The notes under the pieces are model-generated. The model did not search any database, was not told the DNA's origin, and was given only the letters and a program-made list of their open reading frames with translations. Below, piece by piece: positions 1-9,410 of a stretch of DNA of 64,000 nucleotides. The stretch is from Acidovorax sp. Leaf160 (GTDB taxonomy: Bacteria > Pseudomonadota > Gammaproteobacteria > Burkholderiales > Burkholderiaceae_C): contig NZ_LMOV01000012.1 of NCBI RefSeq assembly GCF_001424265.1, positions 29,888 to 93,887 on the forward strand. The letters are read 5' to 3'. The first letter of the stretch is position 1, and each line of letters opens with the position of its first letter. Made by a program: the position numbers and the translations under genes.

Positions 1-1
1 C

Positions 2-3000
2 CTGGCCATCACCTTCACCAAGAAAGCGGCGGGCGAGATGCGCCAGCGGCTGCAGGAATGGCTGGAGGAATTCGCCGACGCGCCGCTGGAGCGCCTGCAA
101 GGCGAGCTGATCGCCCGCGGAATCAGTCCGCAGCGCGCACGGGAGCAGCGCGAGCCGCTCCAGAAGCTCTACCGGCAGATGCTGGACGCCGGCCGGCCGG
201 TGCAGATCCGCACCTTCCACAGCTGGTTCGCCGCGCTGCTGGGCACGGCGCCGCTGGCGGTGCTGCAGGCGCGGGGGCTGCCGGCGCATTTCGAGCTGCT
301 GGAAGACGACGCGCAAGCCGTGGGCGAGGTGTGGCGTCCGTTCCTGCAGGCCGTGGCCAAAGACCCGGGCCTGCGCGCCGACTACGCGACCGCCGTCGCC
401 TGCCATGGCCGGTCGCAGACGCACAAGGCGCTGGTGAGCGCCTTGTCCAAGCGCGTGGAGTTCACCCTGGCGGACGAAGCCGGCGTGGTCGATGCGTCGG
501 TGCCGCCCTTCGGCGCGCTGGACGACGCGCTGGCCGACCTGCCCACCCCCGCGCACGCGCTCGAAGGCGAGGCTGTGCAGGCGCGCTGGCTGGGCTGGGC
601 GCGGGCGCTCGGCGCAGAGGCGAACAAGACGCCGCAGAAGGCGGCCGATGCGGTCATCGATGCCTGGGCCTGTGCCGATCCGGACCAGCGGCTGGACCGC
701 CTGCGGCGCGCCTTCTTCGTTGCCAAGGAAGACCGCCTCAGCAAGAACCTGGAGAAGTTTCCCGCCGCGCAGGAGGCCGAACCCGAACTGCAGCGCCTGC
801 TGCAGGCACGCCGCCAGCACGAAGCCTGGCTGCACCAGCAGCGCATGGCGCGGCTGACACGCAGCCTGATCGACGCCTTCGGCGCGCTCAAGCGCGAGCG
901 CGGCTGGGTAGACATGAACGACGTGGAGCGCACCGCGCTGGTGATGCTGTCCGACGACGTGCTGAGCGGCTGGGTGCAGGAGCGCCTGGACACGCGGGTG
1001 CGGCATCTGCTGGTCGACGAGTTCCAGGACACCAATCCGCTGCAGTGGCAATCGCTGCATGCCTGGCTGTCGGGCTATGCCGGCTCCGGCGGCGGCCAGC
1101 ACGCGCCCAGCGTGTTCATCGTGGGCGATCCCAAGCAGAGCATCTACCGATTCCGCCGGGCGGAGCCGCAGGTGTTCCTGGCCGCCCAAGCCTTCGTGCG
1201 CGAAGGGCTGGGCGGCGACCTGCTGAGCTGCGACCACACGCGCCGCAACGCTCAGGGCGTGATCGCGGGGGTCAACACCGCCATGCAGGCCGCGCAGGCA
1301 GCGGGCGAGTACGCCAATTTCCGCGACCACACGACCGAATCGCAGGACCCGGGCACGCTGCTGCGCCTGCCGCCGGTCACGTCCGAAGACGGCGCCGGCG
1401 ATGCGGCAGGCGCAGCGGGCCCTGACCCGCTGGCCTGGCGCGACAGCCTGACCCAGCCCCGCCACGAGCCCGAGGAAACCCTGCGCATGCGCGAATGCGC
1501 CCAGGCGGCCCGCTGGGTGGCCGCCCGCATTGCCGCCGGCGTGCCGCCGCGCGAGATCATGGTGCTGGCCCGCAAGCGCGACCGGCTGACCGCGCTGCAG
1601 GACGCGCTGCGCGATCTGCATGTGCCCTGCGTGCAGCCCGAGAAGGCCGACCTGGGCGAGGCGCCCGAGGTGCAGGACGTGGTGGCGCTGCTGGATGTGC
1701 TGGTGTCGCCCGGGCACGATCTGTCCCTGGCCCGCGCGCTGCGCTCGCCGCTCTTTGGCCTGCCCGACGCGGCGCTGGTGGAACTGGCCGTGCTGCGCCG
1801 CCAGCCCGAGCACGCCGCCAGCAGCTGGTTCGATTTGCTACAAAAAACAGAGCTGCTGCCCCTTGATTTGCAAGCGCTCGGGCCTGTTTTGGCCCAATAT
1901 CGCCGCTGGGTGGACGGCCTGCCGCCGCACGACGCGCTGCATGCCATCTATGCCGCGGGCGACGTGCTGGCGCGCTTTGCCGCCGCCGCGCCGCCCACGC
2001 AGCGCGCGGGGGTGCTGGCCAACCTGCGGGCGCTGCAGGCAGCGTCGCTGCAGCTGGAAGGCGGCCGCTATCTGACGCCCTATGCCTTCGTGCGTGCCAT
2101 GAAGCGCCCGGGGATGCGGGCACCCGGCCGGGCCGACCCGCAGGCCGTGCGGCTGCTGACCATCCACGGCGCCAAGGGGCTGGAAGCGCACACCGTGCTG
2201 CTGCTCGACACCGACGCCCGCCCCCAGAAGGCCGAGACCATGGGCGCGCTGGTGGACTGGCCGGGGCAGGACGCCGTGCCGCGTCGCTTCGTCTTCATGG
2301 CCAGCGAGTCGAGTCCGCCGCCCAGTGCGCAGGACGTGCTGGCGGCCGAACTGGCCGAGCGCCAGCGCGAGGAGCTCAACACCCTCTACGTGGCCATGAC
2401 GCGCGCCAAGCACTGCCTGGCGCTCTCATGCGTGCAGTCGTCCACCGCGCTGCCGGGCAGTTGGTGGAACCGGCTTGCGCCACTGCTCACCGACGTGGAG
2501 GACTCCGTTGCGCCGTCCGTGGATGCACCGCTGGAGCGTGCAGACGGCGCGCAGGCGGTGGCTGAGAACAAGGCCGGCACAGGCGCGGCGGACTGCGTCA
2601 CGCTGGCCGAATTGCCGAAGGTCACCCTAGCCGTCTCCGCCCGACCCGAACTGGCGGCGCACCAGCGCGCCCTGGCCGAGGCTTCCACGCTGGTCAGCCG
2701 CCAGGGCGAAGCCATGCACCAGCTGCTGGAGCAGGCGGGGGTCGCCGGCCAGCCGCTGGAGGTGCTGCGCGGCACGGGCTGGGGCCCGGCACGCATCGGC
2801 CAGCTGACGCGCGACTTCGATCTCACCGCCGAGGCGGCGAGCGCCGCGGCCGCGATGGCGCGGCGGATTCTGGCGGGGGAGGGCGCCTGGGCATGGGACG
2901 CTGCGCAGATCGACCGCGCGGTGAACGAAGCCCCGCTGGTGTACCAAGGGCAGAGCCTGCGCCTCGATCGGCTGGTGCGGCGCCGCGCCACGGCACAATC

Positions 3001-3340
3001 GCCAGCCCGCTGGTGGGTGCTCGACTACAAGAGCGCCGCCCAGCCAGAACATCGACCGCAGCTGATGGCGCAGTTGCGCCTCTACCGCACAGCGGTGCAA
3101 GCCCAGGTCGGTGACGAGCCCGTGTCCGCCGCCTTCCTGTCCGGCGACGGGCGGCTGGTGGAGGTGGACGGGCCATCGGTCATCGCCGCGCAGGCATCCG
3201 CTGGAGGCGCTGTGGCCCCGCAGCCGACACCGCACACCGGAGGGGCGCCGACACGCAGCTCTGCGGCTTTGGACGAGGATGTGCCTCGGCCGCCGCCGCC
3301 GCCGCCGCAAGACGCGTCAGGGCAGCAGTCGCTGTTTTGA
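2..3340 (+). CDS. UvrD/RecB-family helicase-nuclease, 5' end outside the window
   Basis: ATP-dependent DNA helicase with a C-terminal nuclease, of the AddA / exonuclease V beta type used in double-strand break repair. The frame is open from base 2, so the start and the Walker A motif lie upstream. Counting from base 2, motif Ia (TFTKKAAGEM) is at residue 5, motif II (VDEFQDTN) near 338, motif III (GDPKQSIYRF) near 375, motif V (TIHGAKGLE) near 719 and motif VI (LYVAMTRAK) near 795. A RecB-type nuclease signature (VLDYKSA) is near 1006. The end is proline-rich, from a run of CCG codons around 3290. Residues about 611-632 are encoded by a dispersed repeat (1834-1897). The partner gene (AddB-like) would be expected upstream. 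AddA rather than RecB cannot be settled here. Confidence 0.9.
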   Translation: MAITFTKKAAGEMRQRLQEWLEEFADAPLERLQGELIARGISPQRAREQREPLQKLYRQMLDAGRPVQIRTFHSWFAALLGTAPLAVLQARGLPAHFELLEDDAQAVGEVWRPFLQAVAKDPGLRADYATAVACHGRSQTHKALVSALSKRVEFTLADEAGVVDASVPPFGALDDALADLPTPAHALEGEAVQARWLGWARALGAEANKTPQKAADAVIDAWACADPDQRLDRLRRAFFVAKEDRLSKNLEKFPAAQEAEPELQRLLQARRQHEAWLHQQRMARLTRSLIDAFGALKRERGWVDMNDVERTALVMLSDDVLSGWVQERLDTRVRHLLVDEFQDTNPLQWQSLHAWLSGYAGSGGGQHAPSVFIVGDPKQSIYRFRRAEPQVFLAAQAFVREGLGGDLLSCDHTRRNAQGVIAGVNTAMQAAQAAGEYANFRDHTTESQDPGTLLRLPPVTSEDGAGDAAGAAGPDPLAWRDSLTQPRHEPEETLRMRECAQAARWVAARIAAGVPPREIMVLARKRDRLTALQDALRDLHVPCVQPEKADLGEAPEVQDVVALLDVLVSPGHDLSLARALRSPLFGLPDAALVELAVLRRQPEHAASSWFDLLQKTELLPLDLQALGPVLAQYRRWVDGLPPHDALHAIYAAGDVLARFAAAAPPTQRAGVLANLRALQAASLQLEGGRYLTPYAFVRAMKRPGMRAPGRADPQAVRLLTIHGAKGLEAHTVLLLDTDARPQKAETMGALVDWPGQDAVPRRFVFMASESSPPPSAQDVLAAELAERQREELNTLYVAMTRAKHCLALSCVQSSTALPGSWWNRLAPLLTDVEDSVAPSVDAPLERADGAQAVAENKAGTGAADCVTLAELPKVTLAVSARPELAAHQRALAEASTLVSRQGEAMHQLLEQAGVAGQPLEVLRGTGWGPARIGQLTRDFDLTAEAASAAAAMARRILAGEGAWAWDAAQIDRAVNEAPLVYQGQSLRLDRLVRRRATAQSPARWWVLDYKSAAQPEHRPQLMAQLRLYRTAVQAQVGDEPVSAAFLSGDGRLVEVDGPSVIAAQASAGGAVAPQPTPHTGGAPTRSSAALDEDVPRPPPPPPQDASGQQSLF
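1834..1897 (+). repeat. GCTAT/ATAGC dispersed element, copy A, inside the helicase gene
   Basis: The 5' part reads TTTGCTACAAAAAACAGAGC, followed by TGCAAGCGCTCGGGCC and a TTTTGGCC tail. It matches the other copies in this window and is locally A/T-rich against the gene around it. It is translated in frame without a stop and adds roughly 20 residues between helicase motifs III and V. Confidence 0.7.
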
Positions 3341-3452
3341 GCCGGGCCCCTCTCGGGCAATCGCGCCGGCAGGGCGATCCACCTGAGGGCCTGCATTTTT
3401 TGTCTGCTGACCGATCCATTTTTTGTCTTTCCCTTTCCAGAAATCCTTGGCC

Positions 3453-4850
3453 ATGAGCGCTTTCGAAACTTCCTCCGCATCCCTGGCGCCTGCTGCCCAG
3501 CCCATCGTCTGCGACGTCGCCGTGGTCGGCGGCGGGCCGGCCGGCCTGATGGCGGCAGAGGCCCTGGCCCGCGCGGGCCATGCCGTGCACGTGTTCGACG
3601 GCATGCCCTCGGTGGGGCGCAAGTTCCTGCTGGCCGGCAAGGGTGGGCTGAACCTGACCCACTCCGAATCGTTCGAGCCGTTTGTCGGCCGCTACGGCGA
3701 GCGGGCGGCCGCGCTGTTGCCGATGCTGCAGCGTTTCGGGCCCCAGCAGGTCTGCGAATGGGCCGCCGGGCTGGGCGTGGAAACTTTCGTCGGCAGCTCG
3801 GGGCGGGTCTTCCCGTCCGACATGAAGGCCGCGCCGCTGCTGCGCGCCTGGCTGCAGCGGCTGCGCGGGCAGGGCGTGCAGTTCCACATGCGGCATCGCT
3901 GGGTCGGGTGGGCCGAGGCAGAGGCTGAGCCGGCACCCGGGATCGCAGCCCCGGGCCTGCGCTTGGCCACGCCTGCGGGCGAGCTGCGGGTGCAGGCCCG
4001 CGCGGTGGTGCTGGCGCTGGGCGGCGCCAGCTGGGCGCGGCTGGGCTCCGACGGCGCCTGGGTGCCGTTGCTGGAACAGCGCGGCGTGGCGGTCGCTCCG
4101 CTGCGGCCTGCGAACTGCGGGTTCGAAGTTCCGCGCCTGGCCGAGCCCGGCGGCGGCCCGGTCGGCGAAACCCGCCGCGACTTCTTCCGCGAACTGCTGG
4201 GCCGCCAGCCGCAGCCCGCCACGGGATGGACTCCGTTCTTTACGGAGCGCTTCGCGGGCCAGCCCTTCAAGTCCGTCGCCATCGCCTTCACCGACAGCCA
4301 GGGCCGGCACTTCGAGCGGCGCGGGGAGTTCGTGGCCACCGCCACCGGCGTGGAAGGCAGCCTGATCTACGCCGCGTCGCACCTGCTGCGCGACGAGATC
4401 GAAGCACACGGGCACGCCACCTTCACGCTCGACCTGCTGCCGGACCACGCGCCCGAGCGGGTGCTGGTCGAGGTGCGCCACCCGCGCGGCTCGCGCAGCC
4501 TGGGCAGCCACCTGAAGAGCCGGCTGGGCCTGGACGGCATCAAGAGCGCCATCCTGTACGAGCAGCTGGGCAAGGAGGGCGTGAACGACCCGGTGGCGCT
4601 GGCCCGCGCCATCAAGGCCCTGCCCATCACCGTGGTGGCGACCCGCCCGCTGGACGAGGCCATCAGCACGGCGGGTGGGGTGCCGTTCGAGGCGCTGGAT
4701 GGCGGGCTGATGCTGACTTCCCTGCCCGGCGTGTTCTGCGCCGGCGAAATGCTGGATTGGGAAGCGCCCACCGGGGGCTATCTGCTCACCGCCTGCTGGG
4801 CGAGCGGACAGGCGGCGGGCGAAGGCGCGGCGCAGTGGCTGGGACGATGA
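3453..4850 (+). CDS. BaiN/HI0933-like FAD-dependent flavoprotein (TIGR03862 type)
   Basis: Predicted cytoplasmic flavoprotein oxidoreductase of 465 aa. The N-terminus has a dinucleotide-binding motif (VVGGGPAGLMAAEAL) at about residues 18-32. GKGGLNLTHSE follows at about 60-72, typical of this family, and a C-terminal FAD-contact region contains CAGEMLDWEAPTGGY. I chose the ATG at 3453 because it sits just before the conserved region; an in-frame TTG at 3423 would add ten residues. The gene follows the helicase on the same strand by about 110 bp. Its substrate is not known from sequence. Confidence 0.85.
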   Translation: MSAFETSSASLAPAAQPIVCDVAVVGGGPAGLMAAEALARAGHAVHVFDGMPSVGRKFLLAGKGGLNLTHSESFEPFVGRYGERAAALLPMLQRFGPQQVCEWAAGLGVETFVGSSGRVFPSDMKAAPLLRAWLQRLRGQGVQFHMRHRWVGWAEAEAEPAPGIAAPGLRLATPAGELRVQARAVVLALGGASWARLGSDGAWVPLLEQRGVAVAPLRPANCGFEVPRLAEPGGGPVGETRRDFFRELLGRQPQPATGWTPFFTERFAGQPFKSVAIAFTDSQGRHFERRGEFVATATGVEGSLIYAASHLLRDEIEAHGHATFTLDLLPDHAPERVLVEVRHPRGSRSLGSHLKSRLGLDGIKSAILYEQLGKEGVNDPVALARAIKALPITVVATRPLDEAISTAGGVPFEALDGGLMLTSLPGVFCAGEMLDWEAPTGGYLLTACWASGQAAGEGAAQWLGR

Positions 4851-4855
4851 ACCCT

Positions 4856-4874
4856 CCCGGCCGCTGAGGCCGGG
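4856..4874 (+). terminator. GC-rich hairpin after the flavoprotein gene
   Basis: Perfect 7-bp stem CCCGGCC / GGCCGGG with a 5-nt loop, starting six bases after the stop codon. A second short hairpin (GCCGGG / CCCGGC) lies at 4891-4905. Neither is followed by a T tract, so termination is only a possibility. The rest of 4906-5005 shows nothing I can assign. Confidence 0.35.
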
Positions 4875-5005
4875 TCGTCCGTCAGCCGGTGCCGGGCAGC
4901 CCGGCTGGGCTGGCGCGGCTGACTGAGGAGCGGGGTGTGTCAGGTTTCGCCGGTTGAACCGGGCCGCGTTGCGCAAACCCGCTGGCAGAAACCTGAAAAG
5001 AAGAA

Positions 5006-5105
5006 GTTGACGAGCCTTACCCCCGGCACTGACTCTGCAGTTAGGGCTGCTTGGTTCCCCACCTGACCCGTTTGGCTGCTTCACCATGCGGGGAGGCCCG
5101 TCAAC
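5006..5105 (-). ncRNA. ffs: Signal recognition particle RNA, small bacterial type (4.5S)
   Basis: Read on the minus strand, the ends pair (GTTGACG with CGTCAAC, then GGGCCTCCCC with GGGGGTAAGGC). The conserved domain IV hairpin is present: GGTCAGG, a GGAA tetraloop, then AAGCAGCC at about 5043-5068. The length of about 100 nt fits the short SRP RNA that binds Ffh. A TACAAT -10 box lies just upstream on the same strand (5110-5115), and the 3' end runs into a pyrimidine-rich stretch. Position beside dnaX is usual in beta-proteobacteria. Confidence 0.9.
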
Positions 5106-5109
5106 GCCG

Positions 5110-5115
5110 ATTGTA
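5110..5115 (-). promoter_or_regulatory. -10 box for the SRP RNA
   Basis: TACAAT on the minus strand, about 5 bases before the predicted RNA 5' end. I see no good -35 hexamer at normal spacing. The rest of the gap up to dnaX (5116-5354) shows nothing else I can support. Confidence 0.5.
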
Positions 5116-5354
5116 GCGACTGTGAGGCCGCCCCGCCGCAAAGGCCACACGAAACGCAGTGAACCGTGGACGGAGGCCGGCAGCCCCGGTGATTCCGGTC
5201 GGGGCGTCAGGCGCGACACCCCGCGGTGGCCACCGCTGCGATCCGGGCACGTCGGGCGGTCTCTGGTCCGTGAAGCACGCTCGCCCAGCCTGCAAGCAAG
5301 GGTTGGCGCCGGGAGGCCGCCGGGGGTGCTCCCGACCCCCGTAGAATCCCATGG

Positions 5355-7442
5355 ATGTCTTACCTCGTGCTCGCCCGCAAATACCGCCCCAGGAACTTTT
5401 CCGAAATGGTGGGGCAGGAGCACGTGGTGCAGGCGTTGACCAATGCGCTGACCCAGCAGCGGCTGCACCACGCCTACCTGTTCACCGGCACGCGGGGCGT
5501 GGGCAAGACCACCGTGTCGCGCATCCTGGCCAAGTCGCTCAACTGCCAGGGCCCGGATGGCCAGGGCGGCATCACCGCCACCCCCTGTGGCGTGTGCCAG
5601 GCGTGCCGCGACATCGACAGCGGCCGCTTCGTCGATTACACCGAGCTGGACGCCGCCTCCAACCGGGGCGTGGACGAGGTGCAGGGCCTGCTGGAGCAAG
5701 CCGTCTACAAGCCGGTGCAGGGCCGCTTCAAGGTCTTCATGATCGACGAAGTGCACATGCTCACCAACACCGCCTTCAACGCCATGCTGAAGACGCTGGA
5801 GGAGCCGCCCGAATACCTCAAGTTCGTGCTCGCCACGACCGACCCGCAGAAAGTGCCGGTGACGGTGCTGAGCCGCTGCCTGCAGTTCAACCTGCGGCCC
5901 ATGGCGCCGGAGACGGTGCTCGATCACCTGACCCGCGTGCTGGGCCAGGAAAACGTGCCCGCCGAGCCTTCCGCGCTGCGGCTGCTGGCGCGCGCGGCGC
6001 GCGGCTCCATGCGCGACGCCCTCAGCCTGACCGACCAGGCCATCGCCTTCGGCAGTGGCCAGCTGCAGGAAGCCGGCGTGCGCCAGATGCTGGGCAGCGT
6101 GGACCGCAGCTACGTCTTCCGGCTGATCGGTGCGCTGGCCCAGGGCGATGGGCGGACGGTGGTGGAAACCTCCGATGCCCTTCGGCTCAACGGCCTTTCG
6201 GCCGCCTCCACCCTGGAGGAGATGAGCGCCGTGCTGCAGCGCATGGCGGTGCTGCAGGCGGTGCCGCAGCGCGCGGGCGACGCTGACGAAAGCGACCCCG
6301 AGGCGGCGGAGATCGCGCGGCTGGCGGCCAGCATGCCGGCAGACGAAACCCAGTTGCTCTACAGCATCTGCCTGCACGGCCGCGCCGAGCTGGGCCTGGC
6401 CCCGGACGAGTACGCCGCGCTGACCATGGCCTTGCTGCGGTTGCTGGCCTTCAAGCCCGCCGCAGGCGACCTCGCCACCGCAGCCTCCGCAGGCACCGCG
6501 GAAAAAAAAACTCTGACGCCGGCTGAAACGGCCCCGCCGGCGTCGACTGGCGGGCCGCAAGCAGCCCCGGAGCGGCCTTCGACCGCTGCGGCGCCTGGGG
6601 GCTGGACCGCGGAAGACGGCCCCCGGGCCGCCACGGGCGCGACCGCTTCCCCCGAGCCGCAGCCCGGGTCGTCCCACGCCGAGGGTCTTGCCGCAGACGC
6701 GGATGTCGCCGTGCTCCCGGATCGGGATGTGCCATCTACGGTCGCGCCGACGCCTGCGCACCACGTTGCAGAAACGGTAGCCGAACCTCTGGCCCAGCCT
6801 GCCCCGGCGGCCGCCACGGCGCCGCCACACAGTGCCCCGCTGCAGCAATCGGTGCATTCATCGGTACAGCAATCGGTGCAGTTGCCGGTGCGGTCGCCGG
6901 AAGACTTCCGCCAACCTCGCGCGCCGGCCCCGGACGAACCAGGGCAGGCCGCGCCTGAATTCGTCGCCATCCCGGTGCGCAACGTGCCCGAGCCCGGCAT
7001 GCGCCTGCAAGCTTCGGCCGCCGCCACCGGGCGGGCCGCTGCGGCACGCTACACGCGCACGGACGAGGGCGACGTCTGGCATGCGACGGTGCAGCAGCTC
7101 TGCGCGGCCGAGGCCATCACCGCGCTGGTGCGCGAGCTGGCGCTGCAGTCGCAATTGGTGGCGCGTGACGCGGGCCATTGGCTTTTGCGGGTGGAGCGGG
7201 AGTCGCTGAACCAGCCGACCGCGCGCGAGCGCCTGCGCAGCGCCCTCGAAACCCATGGCCATGCGAGCCAGATCAGCGTGGAGCTGGGTGTGGTGATCGA
7301 CAGCCCCGCGCGGCGCAACGCCCATGCTGCGGCCGAGCGGCAGCGCGTGGCGCAGGAAATCGTCGAGAACGACCCCTACGTGCAATCATTGATCCGCGAC
7401 TTCGGCGCGAAAATCGTGCCCGGCAGCGTGAAGCCCGCTTGA
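5355..7442 (+). CDS. dnaX: DNA polymerase III subunit gamma/tau
   Basis: Clamp-loader ATPase of the replicative polymerase; full-length tau is 695 aa. The AAA+ domain has the P-loop GTRGVGKTT near residue 45, a cysteine zinc module (CGVCQAC) near 76-82 and IDEVHML near 131. Domain III ends around residue 370. A long Ala/Pro-rich linker follows, then a tau-specific C-terminal domain that in the family contacts the polymerase alpha subunit and the helicase. At 6502-6510 there is a run of nine A followed by a stem-loop; a -1 shift would give a gamma protein of 390 aa. The ATG at 5355 gives the conserved [12 protein letters not shown] start. ybaB and recR follow on the same strand. Confidence 0.97.
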   Translation: MSYLVLARKYRPRNFSEMVGQEHVVQALTNALTQQRLHHAYLFTGTRGVGKTTVSRILAKSLNCQGPDGQGGITATPCGVCQACRDIDSGRFVDYTELDAASNRGVDEVQGLLEQAVYKPVQGRFKVFMIDEVHMLTNTAFNAMLKTLEEPPEYLKFVLATTDPQKVPVTVLSRCLQFNLRPMAPETVLDHLTRVLGQENVPAEPSALRLLARAARGSMRDALSLTDQAIAFGSGQLQEAGVRQMLGSVDRSYVFRLIGALAQGDGRTVVETSDALRLNGLSAASTLEEMSAVLQRMAVLQAVPQRAGDADESDPEAAEIARLAASMPADETQLLYSICLHGRAELGLAPDEYAALTMALLRLLAFKPAAGDLATAASAGTAEKKTLTPAETAPPASTGGPQAAPERPSTAAAPGGWTAEDGPRAATGATASPEPQPGSSHAEGLAADADVAVLPDRDVPSTVAPTPAHHVAETVAEPLAQPAPAAATAPPHSAPLQQSVHSSVQQSVQLPVRSPEDFRQPRAPAPDEPGQAAPEFVAIPVRNVPEPGMRLQASAAATGRAAAARYTRTDEGDVWHATVQQLCAAEAITALVRELALQSQLVARDAGHWLLRVERESLNQPTARERLRSALETHGHASQISVELGVVIDSPARRNAHAAAERQRVAQEIVENDPYVQSLIRDFGAKIVPGSVKPA
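6502..6544 (+). promoter_or_regulatory. Programmed frameshift / slippage signal for the DnaX gamma form
   Basis: Nine A at 6502-6510 contain the heptamer A-AAA-AAA in the correct phase (6503-6509, codons K384-K385). After a 5-nt spacer comes a perfect 9-bp stem, GACGCCGGC (6515-6523) with GCCGGCGTC (6536-6544), loop 12 nt. The -1 frame reads N-S-D-A-G then TGA at 6524; the +1 frame stops at TGA 6514. The layout parallels the E. coli dnaX signal, and the A9 run also resembles the slippage site of Thermus dnaX. Confidence 0.8.
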
Positions 7443-7591
7443 GCGGCGGGCGCTGCGCCGCAAGAAGGGTGGCGCGCTGCGTGCCTCGTGCGACGCCGCC
7501 GCCTCCAGCCCGCGCCGCGCCGCGCCCCGTTCCTGCTTTCTCTTTCCATCTTTCTCTCTTTCCTCTTCAACACAACGCAAAGGATTCCGCC

Positions 7592-7924
7592 ATGTTCAAC
7601 AAGGGACAACTCGCCGGCCTCATGAAGCAGGCCCAGGCCATGCAGGACAACCTGAAGAAAGCCCAGGACGAACTCGCCCACATCGAGGTGGAAGGCGAAT
7701 CGGGTGCCGGCCTCGTGAAGGTCCTGATGACCTGCAAGCACGACGTCAAGCGCGTGACCATCGACCCGAGCCTGCTGGCGGAAGACAAGGACATGCTGGA
7801 AGACCTGGTGGCAGCTGCCTTCAACGCGGCCGTGCGCCGCGCGGAAGAGACGTCGCAGGAGAAGATGGGCAAGCTGACGGCGGGGATGCCAGGCCTCCCC
7901 GGCGGCATGAAATTCCCTTTTTGA
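7592..7924 (+). CDS. ybaB: YbaB/EbfC-family nucleoid-associated protein
   Basis: Small DNA-binding protein of 110 aa, a dimer in the family, found between dnaX and recR in many bacteria. The sequence begins [18 protein letters not shown], with the amphipathic N-terminal helix typical of the family, followed by a small beta region and a Gly/Pro-rich end ([13 protein letters not shown]). The start at 7592 has an upstream AAAGGA at good spacing, and longer in-frame upstream sequence is low-complexity. It lies 150 bp after dnaX. Confidence 0.93.
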   Translation: MFNKGQLAGLMKQAQAMQDNLKKAQDELAHIEVEGESGAGLVKVLMTCKHDVKRVTIDPSLLAEDKDMLEDLVAAAFNAAVRRAEETSQEKMGKLTAGMPGLPGGMKFPF

Positions 7925-7960
7925 GGGCGTGGGCTACTGCGCGGGCCATCTGCGTCGTTG

Positions 7961-8020
7961 GGCGGTGCTCGGAATCCTCACGTACTTCCAGTACGTTCCG
8001 GTTCCTGTGCTCCGTCCGCC
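7961..8020. repeat. Imperfect palindrome between ybaB and recR (REP-like)
   Basis: The centre is CGTAC-TTCCA-GTACG (7981-7995). The flanks continue the symmetry loosely: GGCGGTGCTCGGAATCC on the left, and GTTCCGGTTCC, GTGCTCC and CCGCC on the right. The stretch is non-coding and could fold into a long hairpin in the dnaX-ybaB-recR transcript. I saw no second copy in the window. Confidence 0.5.
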
Positions 8021-8110
8021 TAGCAGCTGATCCCGCCCGCTACGCCCGATGCGCCGCTGTTCAGTCGGCGGTGCCCGCTGCCGTTTGCTGTCCCTCGCTC
8101 CAGGAATCCC

Positions 8111-8701
8111 ATGTCCGATACCAGTTCTCTTGATGCCCTGATCCAGGCGCTGCGGCGGCTGCCGGGGGTCGGCGTGAAGTCCGCGCAGCGCATGGCTTTC
8201 CATCTGTTGCAGCATGACCGGTCGGGGGCGGCCGTGCTGTCGCGGGCGCTGCACGAGGCGACGCAGTCGGTGCGGCACTGCGAGCGCTGCCACACCTTCA
8301 CCGAGGCGGCGATCTGCGAGGTCTGCCAGGACCCGGAGCGCGACGCCACGCGGCTGGCGGTGGTGGAAACGCCGGCCGACCAGGCGGCGCTGGAGCGCAC
8401 TGGCGCGTTCAAGGGCCTTTACTTCGTGCTGATGGGGCGGCTTTCGCCGCTCGACGGCGTGGGGCCGGGCGACATCGGCTTCAAGCAACTGCTAGAGCGG
8501 GCGGCCGATGGGGTGGTGCAGGAGGTCATTCTGGCCACCAGCTTCACGGCCGAGGGCGAGGCCACGGCCCATGCCATCAGCGAGACGCTCAAGAGCCGCG
8601 GCGTGCACGTCACCCGGCTGGCGCGCGGGGTGCCCGTGGGCAGCGAGCTGGAATATGTCGATTTGGGCACGATCGCGCATGCGCTGGTCGATCGGCGGTG
8701 A
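8111..8701 (+). CDS. recR: Recombination mediator protein RecR
   Basis: Acts with RecF/RecO to load RecA at gaps. The 196-aa length is standard. An N-terminal helix-hairpin-helix ([20 protein letters not shown]) spans about 14-33. A four-cysteine zinc finger (CERCHTF...CEVC) lies at about 57-72. A Toprim domain follows with [12 protein letters not shown] near 82 and the conserved [15 protein letters not shown] near 143. The start ATG at 8111 gives the usual N-terminus. Confidence 0.97.
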   Translation: MSDTSSLDALIQALRRLPGVGVKSAQRMAFHLLQHDRSGAAVLSRALHEATQSVRHCERCHTFTEAAICEVCQDPERDATRLAVVETPADQAALERTGAFKGLYFVLMGRLSPLDGVGPGDIGFKQLLERAADGVVQEVILATSFTAEGEATAHAISETLKSRGVHVTRLARGVPVGSELEYVDLGTIAHALVDRR

Positions 8702-8768
8702 ACGTTCCGCCTGGAATGTCCGGCCAGCGGGGCGCATGGCCGCCCTCGCAAAGTCACAACGATGGGTG

Positions 8769-8831
8769 ATTTGCTATTAAAATAATAGCATAAGGCCCTG
8801 GTATATCAAGCGCTGGCGGCTCAAAACACTC
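8769..8831 (+). repeat. GCTAT/ATAGC dispersed element, copy B, before the MAPEG gene
   Basis: Starts TTTGCTATTAAAATAATAGC, a near-perfect palindrome (TGCTATTA, AAA, TAATAGCA), then ATCAAGCGCTGGCGGCTC and AAAACACTC. It ends about 20 bp before the MAPEG start codon. Its 3' part is nearly identical to copy D, 17 kb away in the other orientation. Confidence 0.8.
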
Positions 8832-8850
8832 TTGAAAGCTTCCGGACACC

Positions 8851-9258
8851 ATGAACACGACTCTGCATGCAGCCCGCTTCACGGCCGCCTACTGGTGCGT
8901 GCTCATCGCCGCGCTGCTGCCGGTGCTGTGCGCGGTGCTGGCCAAGCGCGGCAGTTTCCGCCGCGCCGACAACGGCAATCCGCGGGCCTGGCTGGAGCGG
9001 CAGACGGGCTGGCGTGCCCGGGCCAACGCCGCGCAGGCCAACAGCTTCGAGTCGCTGCCCTTCTTCATCGGGGCCGTCGTCATCGCCCACCAGCTGGCGG
9101 CGCCGCAGACGGGGCTGGACATGCTGGCCCTCGGCTATGTGCTGCTGCGGGTGGCCTACATCGCGATGTATGTGGGCGACATGGCCACGGCGCGCAGCAT
9201 CGTCTGGACGGCAGGGCTGTTGGTGAACATCGCCATTCTGTTCGTCGGCTATCGCTGA
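8851..9258 (+). CDS. MAPEG-family membrane protein
   Basis: Four-helix inner-membrane protein of 135 aa from the family of membrane-associated eicosanoid/glutathione metabolism proteins. Visible hydrophobic segments include the stretch around AAYWCVLIAALLPVLCAVL at the N-terminus, FFIGAVVIAHQLA, ALGYVLLRVAYIAMYV and a C-terminal GLLVNIAILFVGY. The family motif region RANAAQANSFESLPFF is clear near residues 54-69. Function in bacteria is mostly unknown. A dispersed repeat lies directly upstream. Confidence 0.85.
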   Translation: MNTTLHAARFTAAYWCVLIAALLPVLCAVLAKRGSFRRADNGNPRAWLERQTGWRARANAAQANSFESLPFFIGAVVIAHQLAAPQTGLDMLALGYVLLRVAYIAMYVGDMATARSIVWTAGLLVNIAILFVGYR

Positions 9259-9410
9259 TGGGCGCTCCCGCCGCGCGGCCGGCCGCGCCGCCCTCCGGAA
9301 AAACCCCGGTAAGTACTCACCCGGCAAGACGCAACCGGCCGGCTTGATGCACACTGGCGGCCACCATGCTGCAGTGCAGCATCGAACCGTTTTTCTCCTT
9401 CGACACGTTC

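Noticed and set aside
3288..3310. CCG triplet run at the end of the helicase gene as a variable repeat
   Set aside because: It is short, in frame and codes for a proline stretch common in such tails. It cannot shift the frame by whole units, and nothing shows that it varies.
3180..6857. A very long open frame on the minus strand (over 1200 codons), with similar ones at 37325-39235 and 57663-60167
   Set aside because: They lie opposite recognised genes, have no family resemblance and are rich in Arg, His, Gln and Pro. This is what codon bias gives on the other strand of GC-rich genes.
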